Below, in pieces: positions 20,604 to 28,244 of a stretch of DNA of 64,000 nt (its first letter is position 1; each line of letters opens with the position of its first letter). The DNA is taken from NCBI GenBank assembly GCA_903840265.1, contig CAIMFH010000132.1:1-64000 (forward strand). Reading direction: 5' to 3'. The notes below the pieces were generated by a model that did not search any database, was not told the origin of the DNA, and saw nothing but the letters and a program-made list of their open reading frames with translations. The position numbers and the translations under genes are program-made. The stretch comes from an uncultured Schlesneria sp. GTDB taxonomy: Bacteria; Planctomycetota; Planctomycetia; Planctomycetales; Planctomycetaceae.

Positions 20604-20666
20604 TCAGCCGACTCCGAACTTGCGGAGCGGGCAGGCCGTCGGCCATCGAATTCGGTTGGGAACGTC

Positions 20667-22295
20667 ATGGATTTTCAGTCACTGTTTCAACAATTCCTCA
20701 GTGGGGGTGGCACGCTTCAGGCGTCTACGTACCGCTCGCTGGTGTTGTTCCTGCCAGAATTGATTCTGTGCGGTTCCATCGTGGCGATGCTGCTGGCTCG
20801 GTTGACGAGTCTCGACAAGTGCATCCCGACTCACTGGTTCGCTTTGTTGGGCAGCCTGGGCGCCTTCATCGCCGTGCTGGCGCAGTTCTGGGAATTGAGT
20901 ATCGATGGCCAGCCAAGCACGCTGCTATTCACCGGCTTGGCGGTGCATGACGAGTTCTCGGTATTCTTCCGTGGCTTTCTGTTGTTCTTCCTAGTGTTTG
21001 TGGTCGCGCTCACGGTTCTCAGCGGCATCCCCGATCAGGAAGACGCACCCGACTTTTACACACTGCTGTGTGGTGCCGTTGTCGGCATGATGGTGATGAG
21101 CAGCGCGAACCATCTATTGATGCTGTTCCTGGGCATCGAAATGGCGAGCGTTCCCAGCTATGCCATGACGGGCTTCCTGAAGGGTCGCCGTCAAAGCAGC
21201 GAAGCATCGCTCAAGTTCGTCGTCTACGGTGCTGGTGCGGCCGGGGTCATGCTGTTCGGGATCAGCCTGCTGGCTGGTCTGACCGGGACCGCCGAGTTCG
21301 GATTGTTGGGCGAACGTCTACATTCCATTTTCGCGAACGGTTTTACGGCATCTCACCCGGAAGCACGAATTGCGATCCTGGCGCTGCTGATGATCTCTGT
21401 CGGTTTTGCGTTCAAGCTGTCGCTGGTGCCGTTCCACTTCTGGTGCCCAGACGCCTTCGAAGGGGCTCCGGCCGAAGTGGCTGGGTTCTTGTCGATCGCC
21501 TCGAAGGCCGCGGCCTTCGCGTTGCTGGTTCGTTTGTGCATGAGCGTTACCGGCAGTGCTGCGGGTGTCGTGCAAGGGTTATCCCTGACGATGGGGCTGG
21601 GATTAGGGACGTTGGCCATCATCACGGCGACGTTCGGCAACATGGCGGCTTACTCGCAGACCAATGCCAAGCGAATGCTGGCCTACTCGACGATCGCTCA
21701 CGCAGGTTACATGTTGATGGCCGTGTCAGCTTTGCTGGTCCTGCGATCAACTACCGGATCTGAGCATGCCGCTAGTCCAGAACAGATGAAGCAGGCGATT
21801 GAAGGTCTGCTGTACTATCTCGCCGTGTACATGTTTATGAATCTGGGTGCCTTCAGCATCATCGCGCTGATCCGTAATCAGACGTTCAGCGAAGAGATCG
21901 ACGACTACAAGGGCTTGATCCAACAAGCACCATTGCTGGCTGTCGGGATGGCAATCTGTCTGTTCAGCTTAGTCGGCATACCGCCGCTTGGTGGGTTCTA
22001 CGGGAAGTTCTTCATCTTCGCGGCCGTGTTCGATGCCACGCGAGTCCACTGGTTCATGTGGGTGGTGCTGGCCGCTGGTGGATTCAACACCGTACTGAGC
22101 CTGTTCTATTACGTGCGACTTGCCAAGACGATGTGTATGGATGTCCGTCCGGTCGATGCTCGACAGGTTTCAATGCCATCGAATTCGCCATCTGGGATGT
22201 ACGTCCTGCTGGTGTGCGGGATGGTGCTGGTGCTGGGGGTTATCATTCAGCCTCTCAGTCGAGTGGCCAACCACGCAGCGGCAGCTTTCTTCTGA
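20667..22295 (+). CDS. nuoN: NADH-quinone oxidoreductase subunit N
   Basis: This 542-residue antiporter-like subunit of complex I shows the family pattern: LGIEMASVPSYAMTGF (key Glu), FKLSLVPFHFWCPDAFEGAP (key Lys), NAKRMLAYSTIAHAGYMLM and LVGIPPLGGFYGKFFIF. Length is slightly above the usual 480-500 residues owing to an N-terminal segment and a polar loop near residues 350-370. It is the last recognisable complex I gene in this operon; subunits A-G and I are not in the window. Confidence 0.97.
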   Translation: MDFQSLFQQFLSGGGTLQASTYRSLVLFLPELILCGSIVAMLLARLTSLDKCIPTHWFALLGSLGAFIAVLAQFWELSIDGQPSTLLFTGLAVHDEFSVFFRGFLLFFLVFVVALTVLSGIPDQEDAPDFYTLLCGAVVGMMVMSSANHLLMLFLGIEMASVPSYAMTGFLKGRRQSSEASLKFVVYGAGAAGVMLFGISLLAGLTGTAEFGLLGERLHSIFANGFTASHPEARIAILALLMISVGFAFKLSLVPFHFWCPDAFEGAPAEVAGFLSIASKAAAFALLVRLCMSVTGSAAGVVQGLSLTMGLGLGTLAIITATFGNMAAYSQTNAKRMLAYSTIAHAGYMLMAVSALLVLRSTTGSEHAASPEQMKQAIEGLLYYLAVYMFMNLGAFSIIALIRNQTFSEEIDDYKGLIQQAPLLAVGMAICLFSLVGIPPLGGFYGKFFIFAAVFDATRVHWFMWVVLAAGGFNTVLSLFYYVRLAKTMCMDVRPVDARQVSMPSNSPSGMYVLLVCGMVLVLGVIIQPLSRVANHAAAAFF

Positions 22296-22309
22296 TAGTG
22301 GAATGCAAC

Positions 22310-22783
22310 GTGGACGCAGTTGAATCCCCCGCACTCGCAACTCGCTCTCTCGGATCGCCCATGGCCTGCATCCAGCACAATACGCAACTGAACCAACTCG
22401 TCGTCGACCTGAGCTGCAGTCTGCTGCAGTTTGTCGGCGAAGTCAGCCCCTGGTCGCCAGCGAATGCGGGTGCCGCGCGAGATGCTGTCGCACGACTGAT
22501 TACTCAGCAGAAACACCACACCGAGCAGTTGATTGACCTGTTGACTGAGCGTCGCTGGCCGATCGAATTCGGGTTGTATCCCGCGGAATTCACGGACCTG
22601 CACTTCATGTCTCTGAAAGCGATGCTGCCTCGAATCATCGTGAACCAGAACGCCATCGTCGCAGAACTGGACGAAGCGGCTCATACCTGCATCGACGATG
22701 TCGATGCGATCGGCATCCTGATGACTGTTCTCGCTGGCGAACGCCAAATCATCGCCGAACTGAAGACGCTGATCATCAACTGA
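22310..22783 (+). CDS. small helical protein at the end of the nuo operon
   Basis: No family is recognised. The protein is almost wholly helix-forming: NQLVVDLSCSLLQFVGEV, then AVARLITQQKHHTEQLIDLL, then a long C-terminal helix (LMTVLAGERQIIAELKTLI). It is consistent with a small four-helix, ferritin-like bundle, although no complete di-iron motif is visible. The frame has a GTG at 22310 with AGTGGA upstream, 14 bp after nuoN, and an ATG at 22361 with no clear ribosome site; the GTG is preferred (157 residues), with low certainty. Tight spacing implies co-transcription with complex I genes. Confidence 0.7.
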   Translation: MDAVESPALATRSLGSPMACIQHNTQLNQLVVDLSCSLLQFVGEVSPWSPANAGAARDAVARLITQQKHHTEQLIDLLTERRWPIEFGLYPAEFTDLHFMSLKAMLPRIIVNQNAIVAELDEAAHTCIDDVDAIGILMTVLAGERQIIAELKTLIIN

Positions 22784-22818
22784 GCCAGTACGTCATAACC
22801 TGGCAGCGAACGGCCGTC

Positions 22819-23007
22819 TTGGGGACAGCCGTACTCGGCGCCATCCTAACGAACAGTATCTTCGGACTACTCGCAGGAACGCTAGGTTGGTGGCTAGCCT
22901 ATCGAGCGCCAGCTCAGATTCACCAATGCTTTAAAAAGCGACCGATCATCGATCGGCCGAGTTACGCCTCGTTACGGCGAGAATTGACCAAAGGCACTGG
23001 TCGGTGA
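22819..23007 (+). CDS. possible small membrane protein
   Basis: An open frame of 62 codons begins with a TTG and encodes one clear hydrophobic helix (LGAILTNSIFGLLAGTLGWW) followed by a basic tail. There is no ATG and no good ribosome site, and the frame stays open upstream. It may be a short membrane peptide or chance coding between the nuo operon and glnS. Confidence 0.25.
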   Translation: MGTAVLGAILTNSIFGLLAGTLGWWLAYRAPAQIHQCFKKRPIIDRPSYASLRRELTKGTGR

Positions 23008-23045
23008 GGGATAACGTTCCTCGATCCATCAGCGTGATGACGGGA

Positions 23046-24737
23046 TCAGCCACCCTTCTTCTGGATCTTGGCCCAATCGTCTTTCAGTGTGACGGTGCGG
23101 TTGAAGATCAGCTTGTCAGCTTGTGACTCTTTGTCGACGCAGAAGTATCCCAGCCGTTCGAACTGGCAGCGATAGCCAGCTTGGGCTGTCGAAAGGGACC
23201 GCTCGAGTTTGGCATCGGGAACGACTGTTAGCGACTTGGGATTCAGGTGGCTCTTCCAATCATCGCCGTCGGGGATGTCGGCAACATTAGCGATGGCGAA
23301 CAAGTGATCGTAGAGCCGCACTTCCGCAGACAGTGCATGTTCGGCCGAGACCCAGTGAATCGTGGATTTCACTTTGCGTCCGTCAGGAGCATTGCCTCCG
23401 CGCGTCGCCGGGTCGTAGGTACAGCGGAGTTCGATGATCTCGCCTGTTGTTGGATCTTTGACCGCTTCCTGGCAGGTGATCAGATAGGCCCACCGCAGAC
23501 GGACTTCTCGACCGGGGGCTAATCGGAAGAACTGCTTCGGCGGGTTCTCCATGAAGTCGTCCTGTTCAATGTACAGGACTCTTGAGAATGGCACCTGACG
23601 AGTTCCGGCAGAGGGGTCTTCTGGATTGTTCACTGCTTCGAGTTCGTCGACCTGGCCATCCGGATAGTTAGTGAGGACGACTTTCAATGGCTTCAGTACA
23701 GCCATGACGCGTGGTGCGTTCTTGTTGAGGTCGTTTCGGACGGCGTTTTCCAGCACGACCATTTCGGTCAGGCCGTTGAACTTCGTCACACCGATCTCAT
23801 CGCAGAAGGCTCGCATGGCGGTCGGCGTATAGCCGCGTCGTCGAATGCCCGCGATGGTCGGCATGCGCGGATCGTCCCAACCGGTGACCGCTCCGGTTTC
23901 GACAAGTTCCAGCAGTTTGCGTTTGCTCATCATCGTGTGCGTCAGATTCAGCCGCGCGAACTCGATCTGCTGCGGATGATAGAGGTCCAGCACATCGATC
24001 AGCCAATCGTATAGCGGCCGATGATTCTCGAATTCCAGGGTACAGATCGAATGCGTGATCTGTTCGATCGAATCGCTGTAGCCGTGGGTGAAGTCGTACA
24101 GCGGATAGATGCACCACTTGTCGCCAGTCCGATGATGGTCGGCGTGGCGAATGCGATAGAGCAGCGGGTCACGCATGTTCATGTTCGGATGAGCCATGTC
24201 GACCTTGGCGCGGACGACGTACGCTCCATCGGCGAACTCACCCGCGCGCATCCGTCGAAACAGATCCAGGTTTTCGGCGGCAGGGCGATCGCGATCCTTG
24301 CTGTTCTTGCCAGGTTCGGTCAGCGTTCCTCGTTGAGATCGGATCTCTTCCAGCGTCGAGCTGTCGACGTACGCGAGCCCCTTTTCCATCAGTTGCTCGG
24401 CATACTGATAGATCTGTTCGAAGTAATCAGAAGCGTAGTACAGTGCGTCCCATTCGAAGCCCAGCCAGCGAACGTCTTCCTGGATGGAATCCACGTATTC
24501 GACATCCTCCTTCGCGGGATTGGTGTCGTCGAACCGCAGGTTGCACTTGCCGCCGTATTTCTTCGCCGTGCCGAAGTTCAAACAGATCGACTTGGCATGG
24601 CCGATGTGCAGGTAGCCGTTCGGTTCGGGAGGAAATCGCGTGTGGACTCGCCCGCCGAACTTACCGCTGATGTTGTCAGCTTCGATGATTTCGTGAATGA
24701 AGTTGGTCGGTGCAGACGGAGTCTCGTCCGTGGACAT
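23046..24737 (-). CDS. glnS: glutaminyl-tRNA synthetase
   Basis: The 563-residue class I synthetase charges tRNA-Gln with glutamine in the cytoplasm. [14 protein letters not shown] holds the HIGH motif (44-47) and MMSKRK (269-274) is the KMSKS equivalent. Residues DDTNPAKED and the Arg-rich acceptor-binding segment are family specific and separate it from glutamyl-tRNA synthetase. The C-terminal beta-barrel anticodon domain is complete (ends near [18 protein letters not shown]). Length is as in E. coli GlnS. AAGGGAAG lies 7 nt before the ATG. The presence of GlnS suggests direct Gln-tRNA charging rather than the amidation route alone. Confidence 0.97.
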   Translation of the reverse strand: MSTDETPSAPTNFIHEIIEADNISGKFGGRVHTRFPPEPNGYLHIGHAKSICLNFGTAKKYGGKCNLRFDDTNPAKEDVEYVDSIQEDVRWLGFEWDALYYASDYFEQIYQYAEQLMEKGLAYVDSSTLEEIRSQRGTLTEPGKNSKDRDRPAAENLDLFRRMRAGEFADGAYVVRAKVDMAHPNMNMRDPLLYRIRHADHHRTGDKWCIYPLYDFTHGYSDSIEQITHSICTLEFENHRPLYDWLIDVLDLYHPQQIEFARLNLTHTMMSKRKLLELVETGAVTGWDDPRMPTIAGIRRRGYTPTAMRAFCDEIGVTKFNGLTEMVVLENAVRNDLNKNAPRVMAVLKPLKVVLTNYPDGQVDELEAVNNPEDPSAGTRQVPFSRVLYIEQDDFMENPPKQFFRLAPGREVRLRWAYLITCQEAVKDPTTGEIIELRCTYDPATRGGNAPDGRKVKSTIHWVSAEHALSAEVRLYDHLFAIANVADIPDGDDWKSHLNPKSLTVVPDAKLERSLSTAQAGYRCQFERLGYFCVDKESQADKLIFNRTVTLKDDWAKIQKKGG

Positions 24738-24948
24738 GGAAAGCTTCCCTTATATGATCGTCTACGCCGGAACGGAGCGTCAGTCCGGCCGAAAGGATTG
24801 TAATCAGAGAAGCCTGCAGCGATAAGGCGCACTCGCTCCGCTTTTCGGGGGAGAGCTGTCTGTGGGGGAGAAGCACGCGGGAAAGAAGCGAGCCTCTGTC
24901 GGAAATCGTCGCGACAGAGGCCCACATCACTCTCACGATAATCAGACG

Positions 24949-26463
24949 TCACTCGTCATGGGCGCCAGGAACTGGCTCCGGCAGGAAGAAGCTCAGGATA
25001 AAGCCACAGACGTACACGAACAGCGCCACCCCGGCGGCCGTATAAGCGTACTTCATCGGCGGTGTCCCGCCCGGAGTTCCTGGCATACCCGCGATCGTGG
25101 CGGTGACCCAGGCGAAAGACGTCCCCAGCATGCGACCGCCAATATTAGCGGCGAAGCTTTCTCCGGTTCCACGCAGGTGAACAGGATAGGCTTGCGGCAG
25201 GTAATTCCCCCAGAAGCTGAATTGAGCCACGGTGAACAGGCCCGCGATGAAGGCACCGATTGACATCGTGGTGATCGGCAACTCTCCCAGCAGGATCGAG
25301 CTGAGATCGAGGACGTAGAACGTCTTATTTTCGACCGTCAAGAAGAAGAAGAAAATCAGCGGCATCAGCAGCATGCCAGGGACTTGGAATGTTCTGAGTA
25401 GTGCGCGACGGCTGGCGATTCGCACAGCGAGAAAGGCCAGCAGGAATCGGCCTAGCAAGCCACCGACTTCCTGCATCTTGGTGTATTGAGAAGCGACCTT
25501 TTGCTCGATCTCACGCTGCTTGCCGATTTTCTTTTTCTTCGCCGCTTCTTCGTTGGGTGGAAGCTCGAGCTTTTCTTGTGCCGAGAGGACCTTGGCCTTG
25601 ACGTCGGCTAGACCCGGAACGATCTGCGGGAATTGTTGGATCGCACCAAAGGCTGCTCCGTAGCTGCAGGCAAACATGAGTGCCGTGACGATCGTCGTCT
25701 TTCGCAATTGCGGTGAGAACAATTCGGCGATGCTTGGTCGTCGCAACGTTCCCGCGGCGCGTTTTTGAGCCCAGGCGGGCGACTCAGGCAGGAATGGGCG
25801 AATCAAGATCAGTGGGATGGCGGGAAGCAATCCTGACATCAGCGTGTATCGCCATGCTTCGTGCTGATGTTCAGGACCAATCGTGCCAACACTCGTCAAG
25901 AATCCAGGGATCGCAATCGTGAACCACTTCGAGCCGTATGTGGATGCCAATTCGTTCGCGACAGCAACCAGCAATCCACCGATCGATGAGAAGGCTTGGG
26001 TGTAGCCCAGAACTTTTTCACGTTGATGTGGGTTCGGGAACAATTCCGCCAACCACGCCACGGCCGCGACGAACTCGATGCAAACCCCGATAAATGTCGT
26101 GCAGCGGAAGAACAGCAGCATCCAGATGCTTGTCGAATATCCGGCCGCGAATGCAGAGAACGCGTATAGGAGAATGCTCCATGTCAGCACTCGTCGTCGA
26201 CCAAGGCGGTCCGTCAGATAGCCCCCCAACAGCCCAAACAATCCGCCGGCGAAGGCAGGGATGTAGAACAGTCGGCCGACCCACATCTGGAACACTTCGG
26301 ATCCTGGAGGAGCTCCGGTGAGTTCCAGCAAGGCGGGTCGCAGAATCAGAGGCAGCATCAGCAGTTCGTAGATATCGAAAGCAAACCCGATTGATGCGAT
26401 CACGCAGATCAGCCATTGAGTCGGCGTCAAACCCTTCGCTTCAACAGGTGCGGGCGCAGACAT
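24949..26463 (-). CDS. MFS transporter
   Basis: The 504-residue major-facilitator-superfamily permease has 12 predicted helices. Motif A is GYLTDRLGRRRVL between helices 2 and 3, with a sugar-porter-like segment at the first helix (IGFAFDIYELLMLPLIL). A charged cytoplasmic loop in the middle (NEEAAKKKKIGKQREIEQK) is longer than usual. The open frame begins with a TTG at 26490, but the ATG at 26463 has GGAG 8 nt upstream. Substrate is not predictable; the closest look is to metabolite:H+ symporters of the sialate/shikimate type. It is divergent from a small membrane-protein gene. Confidence 0.85.
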   Translation of the reverse strand: MSAPAPVEAKGLTPTQWLICVIASIGFAFDIYELLMLPLILRPALLELTGAPPGSEVFQMWVGRLFYIPAFAGGLFGLLGGYLTDRLGRRRVLTWSILLYAFSAFAAGYSTSIWMLLFFRCTTFIGVCIEFVAAVAWLAELFPNPHQREKVLGYTQAFSSIGGLLVAVANELASTYGSKWFTIAIPGFLTSVGTIGPEHQHEAWRYTLMSGLLPAIPLILIRPFLPESPAWAQKRAAGTLRRPSIAELFSPQLRKTTIVTALMFACSYGAAFGAIQQFPQIVPGLADVKAKVLSAQEKLELPPNEEAAKKKKIGKQREIEQKVASQYTKMQEVGGLLGRFLLAFLAVRIASRRALLRTFQVPGMLLMPLIFFFFLTVENKTFYVLDLSSILLGELPITTMSIGAFIAGLFTVAQFSFWGNYLPQAYPVHLRGTGESFAANIGGRMLGTSFAWVTATIAGMPGTPGGTPPMKYAYTAAGVALFVYVCGFILSFFLPEPVPGAHDE

Positions 26464-26691
26464 GTCGTTCTCCGGGTGAGGCTTATTCAAGGTGGGAGGG
26501 TAGGCAAGTTCTTGTTGGCCGCTGGAAGTGTAAAGCGGCTCAAGGAATGGAGCAACCGAGGCATCGATTCGGGTTCCGCATCACCATCTCCGAATTTGAT
26601 CGCGTTCCGCTAGATCTGTTTTCGTGCGGTGGTCGCGCGGCTACTATAGAGGCCTCGCCAAGAATCCTTCTTGAATCAAGAAAGCCCTGCC

Positions 26692-27210
26692 ATGAATTCG
26701 TCGATGCCCGTAGTCTTCGCTCTGTTGACCGGATTGTTTTGGGGAACCTATGGCCCCGTTCTGGGTCAGGCACGGGCTTTCGAAAAGAGTGCCTTCAAGC
26801 CCTACGTGATGATCGGCGTCGCCTATCTGGTCTGGGGAATCATCGGCGGATTGGTTGGGATGGCTTACACCCAGAAGCCTGGAGAACCATTCTTCAATTT
26901 CGCACCGAAAGGGATTGCCTGGGGCTTCGCTGCCGGAACCCTGGGTGCCTGGGGAGCCCTGACGCTGACGCTGGCGATGTTCACAGGTGGAACAGCGATG
27001 CCGCAGGTTGTGATGCCGATCGTCTTCGGAACAGCAGTCTCGGTGAGCGCTATTGTCGCTGTGCTGACGACCAAAGCCGAAACCAATCCAATGTTGTACG
27101 TGGGGATCATCGGAATGGCGGTCTGCATCGTCGTCGTGGCCTACTTCACACCGCATCCTCATCCGCCGAAGCCAGCGACTTCAGCGCCTGCGGTCGAAGC
27201 CAAGGCGTAA
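26692..27210 (+). CDS. small integral membrane protein, five helices
   Basis: The 172-residue protein has five hydrophobic segments (e.g. VVFALLTGLFWGTYGPVLG, VMIGVAYLVWGIIGGLVGMA, YVGIIGMAVCIVVVAYF) and a short His/Pro-rich tail. The pattern recalls one half of an EamA/DMT-type transporter, which in some bacteria works as a dimer of 4-5-helix units, but no diagnostic motif is seen. Open frame begins with TTG at 26671; the ATG at 26692 was chosen. A strong terminator follows 37 bp after the stop, so it is a single-gene unit. Confidence 0.65.
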   Translation: MNSSMPVVFALLTGLFWGTYGPVLGQARAFEKSAFKPYVMIGVAYLVWGIIGGLVGMAYTQKPGEPFFNFAPKGIAWGFAAGTLGAWGALTLTLAMFTGGTAMPQVVMPIVFGTAVSVSAIVAVLTTKAETNPMLYVGIIGMAVCIVVVAYFTPHPHPPKPATSAPAVEAKA

Positions 27211-27246
27211 TTTGACTGTATTCCCGCAGAATACTCCGACACCAAC

Positions 27247-27281
27247 GGCACCTTGGCTCGATGCAAGGTGCCACCTTTTTA
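27247..27281 (+). terminator. intrinsic terminator
   Basis: Stem GGCACCTTG (27247-27255) pairs with CAAGGTGCC (27264-27272) around an 8-nt loop, followed by ACCTTTTTAT. A perfect 9-bp stem plus five T residues makes a classical terminator for the small membrane-protein gene, facing the convergent protoglobin gene. Confidence 0.82.
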
Positions 27282-27304
27282 TCCCAATACAGTGTTGCGG
27301 CAGC

Positions 27305-27889
27305 TTAGATGGCGGCCACATGTTGATAGTGCCGATTGATCAAATCATTCTGCAACCAAAGCAGTTTGTTGAACGCTCGTAGTGTCCGAACTTCGGTTGC
27401 GCGTTCCAAGCCGAGGTTCATGATCGTCGCGGTGAGCGCATCGGCAACAAAACCGAGCAGGGCATTCATCTGGACCAGCGGGACATCCAACTCTTTAGAA
27501 CCCGCCTTTGGCGTGTGCATCTTGCCGACCATGTCGAGGTAGCCCACCATCTTCGCGTCGTACGGTCGGGTCACCAGGGCCGCTAAGTAGCGGCCGAGAT
27601 GTTCCTTGCGGAACTGAATCATCTGATGATCAGGCGTCACGTCTTCCAAAGTTGCCGGGACAACTCCTTCATATCCTGTTTGACGTGGCACAAAGTGCCG
27701 CCAAGTGGCGTCGTACAGATGGAGTTTGTCGTAGACCGCATTGACGAGACTGGGCACTAGCGGCGCGATCGCAGGCGCAGCTGCATGAATCGCCGCAATC
27801 TCGTCTTCCCCGAATCCGACAAACTCAGCCAAGTACTGAAAGCGGTAGGCCAAGTCCGACTCCAGGCGTTTTTCATTGATGTGCTTCAT
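27305..27889 (-). CDS. protoglobin domain protein
   Basis: The 194-residue single-domain protein matches the protoglobin family (haem proteins related to globin-coupled sensor heads). Conserved features are the N-terminal FGEDEIAAI segment, HFVPRQTGYEG, RKEHLGRYLAALVTRPYD and GKMHTPKAGSKELDVPLVQM. By comparison with globin-coupled sensors, His125 in the GKMH segment is the likely proximal haem ligand. There is no fused signalling domain, so it is a free O2/NO/CO-binding protein or enzyme rather than a sensor kinase or cyclase. AAGGGA lies 8 nt before the ATG. Its promoter region holds two similar palindromes, suggesting control by a dedicated regulator. Confidence 0.88.
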   Translation of the reverse strand: MKHINEKRLESDLAYRFQYLAEFVGFGEDEIAAIHAAAPAIAPLVPSLVNAVYDKLHLYDATWRHFVPRQTGYEGVVPATLEDVTPDHQMIQFRKEHLGRYLAALVTRPYDAKMVGYLDMVGKMHTPKAGSKELDVPLVQMNALLGFVADALTATIMNLGLERATEVRTLRAFNKLLWLQNDLINRHYQHVAAI

Positions 27890-27935
27890 CGATCAATCCC
27901 TTAGGGAAATCCCTGAATTGTGACCGTCGCCGACT

Positions 27936-27959
27936 AAAGTGGATACGTACATCCTGTTT
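27936..27959. promoter_or_regulatory. operator-like palindrome, copy 1
   Basis: GGAT-N6-ATCC is embedded in AAAGT...TGTTT, 52-75 bp upstream of the protoglobin ATG. It shares both arms and flanks with copy 2, 47 bp away. Confidence 0.5.
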
Positions 27960-27967
27960 CAGTCGAC

Positions 27968-27996
27968 AGCTTAGAATCGTCAAAAGTGGATGTCAA
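27968..27996 (-). promoter_or_regulatory. candidate promoter of the protoglobin gene
   Basis: On the reverse strand a perfect TTGACA (complement of 27991-27996) is followed after 17 bp by TAAGCT (complement of 27968-27973). The -35 lies inside the second palindrome, so a protein bound there would block RNA polymerase. The -10 match is only moderate. Confidence 0.45.
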
Positions 27997-28006
27997 TATC
28001 CAGTTT
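27982..28006. promoter_or_regulatory. operator-like palindrome, copy 2
   Basis: GGAT-N6-ATCC is again flanked by AAAAGT on one side and AGTTT on the other, in the same orientation as copy 1. It overlaps the predicted -35 hexamer of the protoglobin promoter. Confidence 0.5.
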
Positions 28007-28244
28007 AGATTCGAGTTGCTTTTCGTAACTTCGTCGCCGGATACGCCAAAGATCGACAGGCGTTAGATCAAGATGCTCAGTCACCCTGCCCGGTATGGCG
28101 CCGTCGCTGACGAACCTGATTGCTGTAAATTCCTGCCTGCTTTGAAGTTCCCAATCGAAAATTCGATTGAGTGGCCTGAACTGGTCGATTAGACTTTTAG
28201 ATCTAAACTGCCCTCCTGAATTTTCGCCCACCGAGATACCTGCC

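Larger units (their letters stand above)
27890..28244. other. divergent intergenic region, protoglobin / DUF1549 gene
   Basis: This 355-bp stretch holds the protoglobin promoter and two palindromes in its left third. It also has a short symmetric AGGGA-AA-TCCCT element at about 27903-27914. Nothing recognisable is seen from 28010 to 28244 apart from AT-rich DNA before the downstream gene. Confidence 0.5.
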
